Shown piece by piece: positions 1 to 6,629 of a stretch of 64,000 nt of DNA (its first letter is position 1; each line of letters opens with the position of its first letter). Source of the stretch: Phocaeicola_A sp045647865 (GTDB taxonomy: Bacteria; Bacteroidota; Bacteroidia; Bacteroidales; Bacteroidaceae); the NCBI GenBank assembly GCA_045647865.1, contig JAZRMW010000007.1, forward strand, positions 1 through 64,000, given 5' to 3'. The translations under genes and the position numbers were made by a program. The notes beneath the pieces are model-generated. The model did not search any database, had not been told where the DNA came from, and was given only the letters and a program-made list of their open reading frames with translations.

Positions 1-254
1 TCCTTCGGAGCCCCGTCGCACAGAGCACTGTGCTCCCCTCGCTACAGCACAGAAGCACATCTAGTGCTTCTTTCTACGAGCCTTGCTACGCCTAAGCGAA
101 GCGTCACTCCTGCACTCCTGCACTCCTGAAAACAAATCCGCACCCGCATGGCAAATTATAATCCGCGTCATCCGCGCAATCCGCGTCTAAAAAATAAAAT
201 CGCCATCTCAGCTACGCTAAAACCTTAAACTTTGAACCTTAAATCTTTACCACT
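1..254. repeat. Intergenic word-repeat region before the smalltalk ORF
   Basis: No coding sequence is supported here. The stretch is made of short repeated words seen at other gene ends in this window: ACTCCTGC repeats around 108-128, ATCCGCGT repeats around 148-186, and AAGCGAAGCG just before the first tract, which recurs near 470 and 1672. The window edge cuts whatever lies upstream. Confidence 0.5.
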
Positions 255-350
255 ATGGATAAACGTGAAATTTGGAAAATCGTGATTCAGACACTCATCA
301 CCATCCTTACGGCCATCGGCACGAGCATCGGGGTGGCGAGCTGTATGTGA
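255..350 (+). CDS. Smalltalk family microprotein (31 aa)
   Basis: This is a 31-residue ORF with a short charged head (MDKREIWK), one hydrophobic helix (residues about 9-28, rich in I, L, T and A) and the ending GVASCM. The pattern of charged N-terminus, TILTAIGTSIG helix and near-terminal Cys matches the Bacteroidetes small-protein family that NCBI calls smalltalk protein; its function is unknown. Members often lie between an HU-like DNA-binding gene and an amidase. Neither is seen downstream here, and upstream is outside the window. A GC-rich hairpin (CCCCCC-GAA-GGGGGG, 367-381) follows the stop and may end the transcript. Recognition rests on pattern memory. Confidence 0.65.
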   Translation: MDKREIWKIVIQTLITILTAIGTSIGVASCM

Positions 351-523
351 AAAGGCCCCCTCTAATCCCCCCGAAGGGGGGAGGAAAAGGGAGAGTGAAG
401 AATGAAGAGTGAAGAATCCGATACTTTGCTCTTCATTTTTTTTATTTAAGGTTCAATCAGCTACAAGTGACGCTTCGCTTAGAAGTGTAGACAATAGTAT
501 AGCTAACTCACCAACTCACCTTT

Positions 524-552
524 TAAAAAAGAGAAGAGCGGAGGGTCCGCTC
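524..552 (-). terminator. Rho-independent terminator after the lipoprotein gene
   Basis: On the minus strand a perfect 7-bp stem (GAGCGGA/TCCGCTC, plus 536-552) with a 3-nt loop is followed by a run of T (A-run at 524-530 on the plus strand). It lies 22 bp past the stop of the minus-strand gene ending at 574. Confidence 0.7.
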
Positions 553-573
553 CGCTCTCTCTCTTACAGAATC

Positions 574-1458
574 TTATTTATGAATGTAATAATCGGCAAT
601 TTGACTGATGAGGGTTGTCTGGGGATTTTCGCGCACCAGCAGTGAAAGAATATCTTTCTCTACTGTAGCAATGCAGTTTTCTGACAACCAAACAACTTTA
701 TAGATTCTTCCATTTTCGGTATAAGTGTTGTCCTTGTTGTGCTTGATGTGAGAAATAGACACGCGTCCTCTGTCGGATGATGTCGCACTGAATCCAAGCA
801 TTTCTGTCGCGCCAAAAGAAATGAATTTAGGTTTGCTGTCCATTGAATCTGTCAGGGCTTTCATTAAATAGTCTTTATCGGATTGCAGTTGTTTCAAAAT
901 ATTATCGATGCTGTTTTTTTCAGGTCCGTTTTCTGAATATACGTACTCAATTATTTGAATGTAATGCCGGGCTAAGCGCCATGTCCCTAAGTAAGAATTG
1001 GGGTCGCCATCGGGGTTTTGTGCATTCATCAAGATGTTGAAGAACGGTTCAGCGTCAGCAGAGTAGAGATTGGCTTCATACAGTTCGGTGCACCAGTCTC
1101 CCTTGGGGAAATAGATGTGGTTGTTGTAATCGCTCCACCATTTCAATGCGAATCCCCGGGCATTGCTGTTATAGATAAGAATGCTCTTGTCGGTTGAATC
1201 CTTCGGTGTGTCGCCTGTGTAGTTCAATACATCTTTATACGTGCCATTGATATAAAGTCTTCCATCATTTTCCATCCAGGCAAGCATCGTGATACTGTCC
1301 GTACAGATCTGATATTGGTCAAATGGTGCGTCAATCTCTCCGGTTTTGCCGATGAGTTTTGTCATTTTGTACACTCCGCGTGGGTTTTCGTTATTTGATT
1401 CCTTTGCCATGCATGAGGCCAGCAGGGCAGGGATGAATAGCAATAATAGTTTTTTCAT
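574..1458 (-). CDS. Lipoprotein with two lipocalin-like repeats, unknown function
   Basis: The protein has 294 residues from the start at 1458, where a lipoprotein signal begins (MKKLLLLFIPALLASC, lipobox Cys at residue 16). The reading frame is open 21 codons further upstream, but that would bury the signal peptide. Two segments begin alike, GVYKMTKL near residue 28 and GTWRLARH near residue 156, and each is followed by beta-rich sequence. This suggests a duplicated lipocalin-like barrel; the fold is inferred. It should be anchored in a membrane, probably facing the periplasm or the surface. It is a lone gene with its own terminator. I do not recognise a named family. Confidence 0.7.
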   Translation of the reverse strand: MKKLLLLFIPALLASCMAKESNNENPRGVYKMTKLIGKTGEIDAPFDQYQICTDSITMLAWMENDGRLYINGTYKDVLNYTGDTPKDSTDKSILIYNSNARGFALKWWSDYNNHIYFPKGDWCTELYEANLYSADAEPFFNILMNAQNPDGDPNSYLGTWRLARHYIQIIEYVYSENGPEKNSIDNILKQLQSDKDYLMKALTDSMDSKPKFISFGATEMLGFSATSSDRGRVSISHIKHNKDNTYTENGRIYKVVWLSENCIATVEKDILSLLVRENPQTTLISQIADYYIHK

Positions 1459-1828
1459 TTTAGTAATGGATTTAGAAATAGTTATACTTTTTTCCCCTCC
1501 ATCATGGAGGTGCGAGTGCAAAGGTAGGAAAAAGTTTCTTATATGGGCAATTTTTACTCAAAATTTTTTCTATAGCAGACATAAGTTCGCGGTGTTGGTG
1601 AGTTGGGGTGTTGGTGAGTTTGTGAGTTGGTGAGTGAGTGAGTTGGCAGAACTATTTTCTACACTTCTAAGCGAAGCGTCACTTCTACACTCCTACACTC
1701 CTAAAAAACTGCACTCCTAAAAGCCCCCCTCACCGAAGCTCTGATGAACACACAAAAAAACTCCTGTAATCATTTTCGACTACAGGAGTTTCGTTATTAT
1801 TAGTAGTAGCTCGTAGCTAATAACTAAA
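1459..1828. repeat. Gene-free stretch with GTGAGTTGG tandem words and CTCCTACA words
   Basis: Positions 1591-1645 are an imperfect tandem of GGTGTTGGTGAGTTGG-type words in 8-17 nt steps. Positions 1665-1720 carry CACTCCTA repeats next to the AAGCGAAGCG word. A terminator (1758-1791) and a short GTAGCTCGTAGCTAAT tract (1804-1819) follow. No gene is supported. Confidence 0.6.
1758..1791 (-). terminator. Rho-independent terminator of the NifU-like/GGGtGRT operon
   Basis: An 11-bp perfect stem AAACTCCTGTA/TACAGGAGTTT encloses a 12-nt loop. On the minus strand it ends in seven Ts (A-run 1754-1760). It lies about 38 bp beyond the stop at 1829. Confidence 0.85.
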
Positions 1829-2839
1829 TTACTTGTTCAAAGCCTGAGCAACGTCAACGGCGCAAGCTACGGTGCAACCTACCATGGGGTTGTTACCGAT
1901 ACCGAGGAATCCCATCATCTCCACGTGAGCGGGTACTGATGAAGAACCTGCGAACTGAGCGTCGGAGTGCATACGACCCATAGTGTCGGTCATACCGTAA
2001 GAAGCGGGACCAGCGGCCATGTTGTCGGGGTGGAGGGTACGACCTGTACCACCACCTGATGCTACTGAGAAGTAGGGCTTGCCAGCGAGCACGCGCTCCT
2101 TCTTGTAAGTACCTGCGGTGGGGTGCTGGAAGCGAGTGGGGTTGGTTGAGTTACCAGTGATAGATACGTCAACGCCTTCCTTCCACATGATAGCTACACC
2201 TTCGCGAACGTCGTCGGCACCGTAGCAGTTAACCTTGGCACGAGGACCGTCAGAGTAAGCGATGCGCTTGATTTCTTTCAACTCGCCAGTGTAGTAGTCG
2301 AACTGAGTCTGTACGTATGTGAAACCGTTGATACGGGCGATGATCTGAGCAGCGTCCTTACCAAGTCCGTTCAAGATTACGCGGAGGGGCTCCTTGCGTA
2401 CCTTGTCGGCCTTAGCGGCAATCTTGATAGCACCTTCAGCAGCAGCGAATGACTCGTGACCTGCGAGGAAAGCGAAACACTTGGTCTCTTCGCGGAGGAG
2501 CATAGCGGCGAGGTTACCGTGGCCGATACCTACCTTACGGTCGTCAGCAACTGAACCGGGGATGCAGAATGCCTGAAGACCGATACCGATGGCTTCGGCT
2601 GCTTCGGCAGCTGTCTTCACACCCTTCTTGGTAGCGATGGCGCAACCTACTACGTAAGCCCACTTAGCGTTTTCGAAGCAGATGGGCTGAGTTTCTTCAC
2701 ATGCCAAATAAGGATCAAGACCATACTGGTCGCAAATCTCGTTGGCCTCTTCAATTGAAGAGATTCCGTACTCGTTCAATGCAGCAAGAATCTGCTTGAT
2801 ACGGCGGTCTTGGCTCTCGAATTTTACTTCTCTAATCAT
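1829..2839 (-). CDS. GGGtGRT protein, conserved partner of a NifU-like scaffold
   Basis: The protein has 336 residues. The start at 2839 is chosen because AAGGAGG lies just upstream, a rare clear ribosome-binding site for this genome; the longer frame would overlap the upstream gene. The signature Gly-Gly-Gly-Thr-Gly-Arg-Thr lies at about residues 262-268 and names the family. No membrane or signal segment is seen, so it should be cytosolic. The N-terminal third contains CDQYGLDPYLACEETQPIC with three Cys; more Cys are scattered to the C-terminus (CTVACAVD). It starts 19 bp after the NifU-like gene, so the two are translated from one transcript. The biochemical role is unknown; a link to Fe-S cluster or metal handling is inferred only from the partner. 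Confidence 0.85.
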   Translation of the reverse strand: MIREVKFESQDRRIKQILAALNEYGISSIEEANEICDQYGLDPYLACEETQPICFENAKWAYVVGCAIATKKGVKTAAEAAEAIGIGLQAFCIPGSVADDRKVGIGHGNLAAMLLREETKCFAFLAGHESFAAAEGAIKIAAKADKVRKEPLRVILNGLGKDAAQIIARINGFTYVQTQFDYYTGELKEIKRIAYSDGPRAKVNCYGADDVREGVAIMWKEGVDVSITGNSTNPTRFQHPTAGTYKKERVLAGKPYFSVASGGGTGRTLHPDNMAAGPASYGMTDTMGRMHSDAQFAGSSSVPAHVEMMGFLGIGNNPMVGCTVACAVDVAQALNK

Positions 2840-2858
2840 AGTTCTTTCCTCCTTATTA

Positions 2859-3560
2859 TTATTCGTGCCGTGGGTCAATGTGTTTAACTGCACCTTGCTC
2901 AGCAGTGAAGCGTCCGTATGTACCGGTCACCTTCTTCAATGCTTCGTTAGCATCGGTACCCTTCTTAATCTCATCCATGAACTTGCCCAGGTGAACAAAT
3001 TCGTAACCGCAGATCTGGTCGACCTTGTCGGGGGCGATACGGCTGATGTAGCCTTCGGCCATCTCGAGGTAGCGAGGACCCTTAGCCAAAGTACCATAGA
3101 GAGTACCTACCTGGCTACGGAGACCCTTACCGAGGTCTTCCAAACCGGCACCAATCATCAAACCACCTTCTGAGAAGGCACTCTGAGTGCGGCCGTAAAC
3201 AATCTGCAAGAACAACTCGCGCATAGCGGTGTTGATGGCGTCGCAAACGAGGTCGGTATTCAAAGCCTCGAGCAATGTCTTGCCGGGGAGAATTTCAGAA
3301 GCCATAGCTGCTGAGTGAGTCATACCTGAGCAACCGATTGTCTCAACGAGAGCTTCCTGAATGATACCTTCCTTCACGTTCAATGTCAGCTTGCAAGCAC
3401 CCTGCTGGGGAGCACACCAACCGATACCGTGAGTAAGACCTGAGATGTCTTTGATCTCTTTTGACTGAACCCACTTTCCTTCTTCGGGGATGGGGGCGGG
3501 ACCATGGTTAGGACCCTTCTTTACAACACACATGTGTTCAACTTCGTGTGAATAAGTCAT
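2859..3560 (-). CDS. NifU/IscU-like Fe-S cluster scaffold domain protein
   Basis: The protein has 233 residues, longer than IscU (about 130). It has an IscU/NifU-N-like core: WCAPQQGACKLTL, GCSGMTHSAAMASE (like GCGAAIASS of IscU) and a helix beginning LVCDAINTAMRELF. Three Cys fall near the classical ligand positions, but the usual HCS motif is replaced by GRTQSAFSEGG, so cluster binding may differ. A C-terminal extension (about 150-233) is specific to the group that pairs with GGGtGRT proteins. A -7-like box (TATCTTTG on the minus strand, 3662-3669) lies about 100 bp upstream. It is first gene of a two-gene operon. The domain is clear; the cellular client is unknown. Confidence 0.85.
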   Translation of the reverse strand: MTYSHEVEHMCVVKKGPNHGPAPIPEEGKWVQSKEIKDISGLTHGIGWCAPQQGACKLTLNVKEGIIQEALVETIGCSGMTHSAAMASEILPGKTLLEALNTDLVCDAINTAMRELFLQIVYGRTQSAFSEGGLMIGAGLEDLGKGLRSQVGTLYGTLAKGPRYLEMAEGYISRIAPDKVDQICGYEFVHLGKFMDEIKKGTDANEALKKVTGTYGRFTAEQGAVKHIDPRHE

Positions 3561-3762
3561 AATCTCTTAACGTTTTTAATTATTATGAGTTAATGAAATA
3601 AATGATGTGTAAACCACTTACGTATTCAAGGGCAAAGGCATAGTTCACCCCTAAAACGAGACAAAGATAGGTATTTTATTCGTTTTTAATACCATGTTTG
3701 ATAGACTTTTTTGCATATTTTTTATTTTTGCCTCTGATTCTTGGCATTTTGACAGGTAAAGG

Positions 3763-3793
3763 TTGCATATTTAAGAAGGATGAAGTATCTTTG
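3763..3793 (+). promoter_or_regulatory. Primary sigma promoter for the DMP19 gene
   Basis: TTG (3763-3765), a 20-nt spacer and TATCTTTG (3786-3793) match the Bacteroidetes housekeeping consensus. Transcription should start near 3800, just before the ATG at 3816, which excludes the upstream in-frame ATG at 3780. Confidence 0.8.
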
Positions 3794-3815
3794 CGGGATA
3801 AATAAAGTTAAAAAT

Positions 3816-4316
3816 ATGATTCAAATAAAGGACGAAGCTCTGCGCAAGGGTGCAGAGGAGGGGATGGACGAATTCTTGCAGGTGTTCATCGATGCCTATG
3901 AAGAGGCTATCGGCGGAGAACTGACGGCAGAAACGATGCCGATGCTCAACGGGTATCAGATAAGCTTGTTGGCCTATTATTATTTCCGTCGCGAGGTGAA
4001 CGAGGGAGGATTCGTGCAACTGATTTACAACGGATACGGAAGCTTCATCTTCGAGAATCCTTTTGCCAAGGCCATGCGGCTGATGGGGGCACGGGAGTTC
4101 TCGAAACTGGTCTATAGCGCACGCAAGGTGTATGAGGAGAACAAGGAGGAGCTGACGCGCGAGAAGACGGACGAAGAGTTCATGGCCACGTATGAGAAGT
4201 TCGAGGCTTTTGACAAGCTGGAAGAGGAATTCATGGAAATGGAGGAGTACGTAACCGCCACACTGGCCACCTATGTGGACGAACACCTTGAGGAGTTCGG
4301 AGAAGTCGTAGGATAG
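3816..4316 (+). CDS. DMP19 (DUF4375) family protein
   Basis: The protein has 166 residues from the ATG at 3816, downstream of the promoter at 3763-3793. The diagnostic core is EVNEGGFVQLIYNGYG (about residues 57-72), the Asn/Gly-Gly-Phe-x-Gln-Phe/Leu-x-Tyr-Asn motif of the DMP19/DUF4375 family. It is followed by a helix-rich, strongly acidic C-terminal half (EEEFMEMEEY). No signal peptide or membrane span is seen. In eukaryotes DMP19 is reported as a DNA-mimic-like acidic protein; no bacterial role can be read from this sequence. It is divergent from the NifU-like operon and monocistronic. Confidence 0.75.
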   Translation: MIQIKDEALRKGAEEGMDEFLQVFIDAYEEAIGGELTAETMPMLNGYQISLLAYYYFRREVNEGGFVQLIYNGYGSFIFENPFAKAMRLMGAREFSKLVYSARKVYEENKEELTREKTDEEFMATYEKFEAFDKLEEEFMEMEEYVTATLATYVDEHLEEFGEVVG

Positions 4317-4726
4317 GGACTAGTGACGAGCTACGAGTGACGAGCCGTAGGGGTGCCCCTACAGTGGGCGAAAACAAAGAATCCGCGTCATCCGCGTCAT
4401 CCGCGTCTGAAAAATTAGTCAGTGATGAGCTACAAGCTACGAGTGACAAGATGCAAGCAGAAGTATCGTCTGCACTCCTGACCATTCCTTGATGTAAAAA
4501 ATCAAAAGAGGTTTTCGACTGACCAAGGGGAAGTAACTCCTGTAACTCCTGAACTCCTGAAAAACTATTGCCTACACTCCTGTACTCCTAAAAAAGGACT
4601 AGCAGGGCAGGGAAGTTGTCTAAAGAATCCTAAAAAACGTTGATGTATAGGAAGACATCGGGATGTTTTTTATACTTTTGCCCGCTAATATTTTTTTGAA
4701 GAAAGAAAAGAGACTGAATTAGAAAG
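4317..4726. repeat. Gene-free stretch with three word families and a shared 31-nt core
   Basis: Several word tracts are strung together: GACGAGCTACGAGTGACGAG (4326-4345), ATCCGCGTC repeats (4381-4408), GAGCTACAAGCTACGAGTG (about 4428-4446) and CTCCTGAA/CTCCTGTA tracts (4525-4590). At 4451-4481 lies a core beginning ATGCAAGCAGAAGTAT that recurs with two differences at 31506-31536. A -7-like TACTTTTG at 4673-4680 probably serves the next gene. Confidence 0.65.
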
Positions 4727-5467
4727 ATGAAAAGATTACCTACAGCACTCTGTATGATAGTGCTTTCAGCGATGTCCTTGAACTTGGTGTCATGCTTTGA
4801 TGCCGTAGAGAATGAATACCGGGTGACGGTGCCCACTTTTGCTACCGTAACGAAAAATGAAGCGGGCAAAGTGCGCCTTTACTTGGATGAAAATCGGGGT
4901 ATATTGACTCCTCACGAAAAGAGCGAAGCCATCAATTGGGGCGATGCGGTGAGAGTGAGAATCACGTATGACCTGCCGACATTGAGTACCAACTCATCCA
5001 TTGAGAACACCTATTTTTCAACGCCTGTGCGCAGTGCCTCAAAAATCGATACTGTATCGATGGTGGATGTCACCGATAATGATGCATTGCTGGCCTCATT
5101 GGGTGGCGACACATTGGGTGTTTACATGATTCAAGCCTATCGTGGATATCTCACCGTACAGGTGTATAATGCCACCAACCGCGATTTCGACATGACCTAT
5201 TCGTATGACCGCAATAATTTTGATGGAGAAAACCTCTATCTGAACCTGCACTATACGGAGAGTGACAAGGCATGGGGCAACGGTTTCTTGCCATGTGCCA
5301 GTGCGGCTTTGCCTGACTTCCTGACCGAAAAGGGCATGGTGACCAGCGATACATTGAATATCCACGTGATAGCACCAGTTTGGTATGACCAGAAGAGGGA
5401 TTCGGCTTATGCCGATACTGCCACCTGTAAAATAAGCAGGTATCGTCTGGCACAACCGACGTATTGA
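4727..5467 (+). CDS. NigD-like lipoprotein
   Basis: The protein has 246 residues. A lipoprotein signal ends in NLVSC (Cys about residue 23). The body begins VENEYRVTVPTFATVTK and GKVRLYLDENRGILTP, the N-terminal OB-like module of NigD proteins, followed by a second beta domain (about 100-240). NigD was named from a Bacteroidetes bacteriocin locus, but the family is widespread without bacteriocin genes, as here, and its role is unknown. It is likely exported and membrane anchored. It is the first gene of a probable four-gene run (NigD, Yip1, smpB, metH) with gaps of 30-55 bp. Confidence 0.8.
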   Translation: MKRLPTALCMIVLSAMSLNLVSCFDAVENEYRVTVPTFATVTKNEAGKVRLYLDENRGILTPHEKSEAINWGDAVRVRITYDLPTLSTNSSIENTYFSTPVRSASKIDTVSMVDVTDNDALLASLGGDTLGVYMIQAYRGYLTVQVYNATNRDFDMTYSYDRNNFDGENLYLNLHYTESDKAWGNGFLPCASAALPDFLTEKGMVTSDTLNIHVIAPVWYDQKRDSAYADTATCKISRYRLAQPTY

Positions 5468-5505
5468 TAAATAGATTAAACCTGTTATCATTTCGAAGAA
5501 ACACT

Positions 5506-6081
5506 ATGAATTATAAGGAATTGTTTGCTAAGGCCATGCGTATTTTGGGAACTCCTGCAAATGCATGGAAAGAAATCAGCGCTGAAGAAGACAATGTCGC
5601 AGTACAGAGTGGGTTCGTCTATCCCATGACTGCATTGTGTGGATTGGCCATGCTGATAGGTTTATACTTTGGCAACGGAGTGGACACGTTCAACCTGCAA
5701 TTGGCACTGATGAAATGCAGTGGTTTGTTCGTAAGCCTCTTCGGTGGATACTTCCTCTCATCCTATTTGGTCGGACATTATGGACACCGCTTCTCGGGGC
5801 TTGCCAAAGATGCAGAATACAAAAGCCAGCAATTGGTGGGTTACTCGATGTGTCTCATTTTCGTCCTGTCGATATTCAGCGGTCTCTTCCCCTCATTTTT
5901 TATCCTTCGCTGGATTCTGCAATTCTATCTGGTATATATTGTGTGGGAAGGTGCCAAGGTGTTGATGGAAGTACCCGAAAACCACCTTCTGTCGTACACG
6001 CTGTTCGTATCGGTCATCATACTGACCGTACCTGTAGCATTAGCCAAAATTTTCACATGGCTCAGCAGTACTATCAGCTGA
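5506..6081 (+). CDS. Yip1-family integral membrane protein
   Basis: The protein has 191 residues from ATG 5506; the frame is open upstream but overlaps the previous stop. Residues 1-45 are cytosolic and contain AMRILGTPANAWKEI, typical of the Yip1/DUF1282 N-terminus. About five hydrophobic segments follow: about 48-66, 76-100, 118-142, 142-158 and 165-187. Bacterial Yip1-domain proteins have no settled function. It lies 38 bp after the NigD-like gene and 32 bp before smpB. Confidence 0.8.
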   Translation: MNYKELFAKAMRILGTPANAWKEISAEEDNVAVQSGFVYPMTALCGLAMLIGLYFGNGVDTFNLQLALMKCSGLFVSLFGGYFLSSYLVGHYGHRFSGLAKDAEYKSQQLVGYSMCLIFVLSIFSGLFPSFFILRWILQFYLVYIVWEGAKVLMEVPENHLLSYTLFVSVIILTVPVALAKIFTWLSSTIS

Positions 6082-6113
6082 ACTTCATTTTTCCTAAAAA
6101 ACAATCAAAAAAA

Positions 6114-6575
6114 ATGGCTCCTATAAAACCATCACCCATCAATATCAAAAACAAGCGTGCATCGTTTGATTATGAATTCATCGACACGTACACGGCCGGC
6201 ATTGTGCTTACCGGCACGGAGATAAAATCCATCCGTGCAGGAAAAGCCAGTCTGGTGGATACTTTCTGCTTCTTCAGCCGTGGCGAGATGTGGGTGAAGA
6301 ACATGCATATTGCCGAATACTTCTACGGCTCATACAATAACCACGCGGCCCGACGCGACCGTAAACTCCTGCTCAACAAAAAGGAGTTGCGCAAACTTCA
6401 ACAATCCACCAAAACACCAGGATTCACCATTGTGCCCACACGCCTGTTCATCAACGAGAAGGGATTGGCCAAAGTGGTCATAGCCCTCGCCAAGGGTAAG
6501 AAGGAGTTCGACAAGCGCGAATCACTGAAAGAGAAGGACGACCGACGCGAAATGGACCGAATGTTCAAAAGGTGA
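6114..6575 (+). CDS. smpB: SsrA-binding protein SmpB
   Basis: The protein has 153 residues, normal for SmpB. It begins with INIKNKRASFDYEFIDTYTA and contains GTEIKSIRAGKASLVD (OB-fold core, about 35-50). It also has the YNNHAARRDRKLLLNKKEL segment that contacts tmRNA, and GLAKVVIALAKGKKEFDKRE before the basic tail. SmpB carries tmRNA to stalled ribosomes. The start was fixed at 6114 by this N-terminus; the open frame upstream is the complement of Yip1 coding. No tmRNA gene is visible in this window. Confidence 0.97.
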   Translation: MAPIKPSPINIKNKRASFDYEFIDTYTAGIVLTGTEIKSIRAGKASLVDTFCFFSRGEMWVKNMHIAEYFYGSYNNHAARRDRKLLLNKKELRKLQQSTKTPGFTIVPTRLFINEKGLAKVVIALAKGKKEFDKRESLKEKDDRREMDRMFKR

Positions 6576-6629
6576 GATAGTTACTAGCTACTAGTGAATA
6601 TTAAAGCGACAAATCAGAGTATCGAGAAT

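Noticed and set aside
5637..6113. Long N-terminal extension of SmpB
   Set aside because: The upstream frame runs through the Yip1 coding sequence in another frame; SmpB homologues begin at the ATG at 6114.
6576..6629. Cobalamin riboswitch upstream of metH
   Set aside because: The spacer is only 54 bp and lacks the conserved B12-box sequence.
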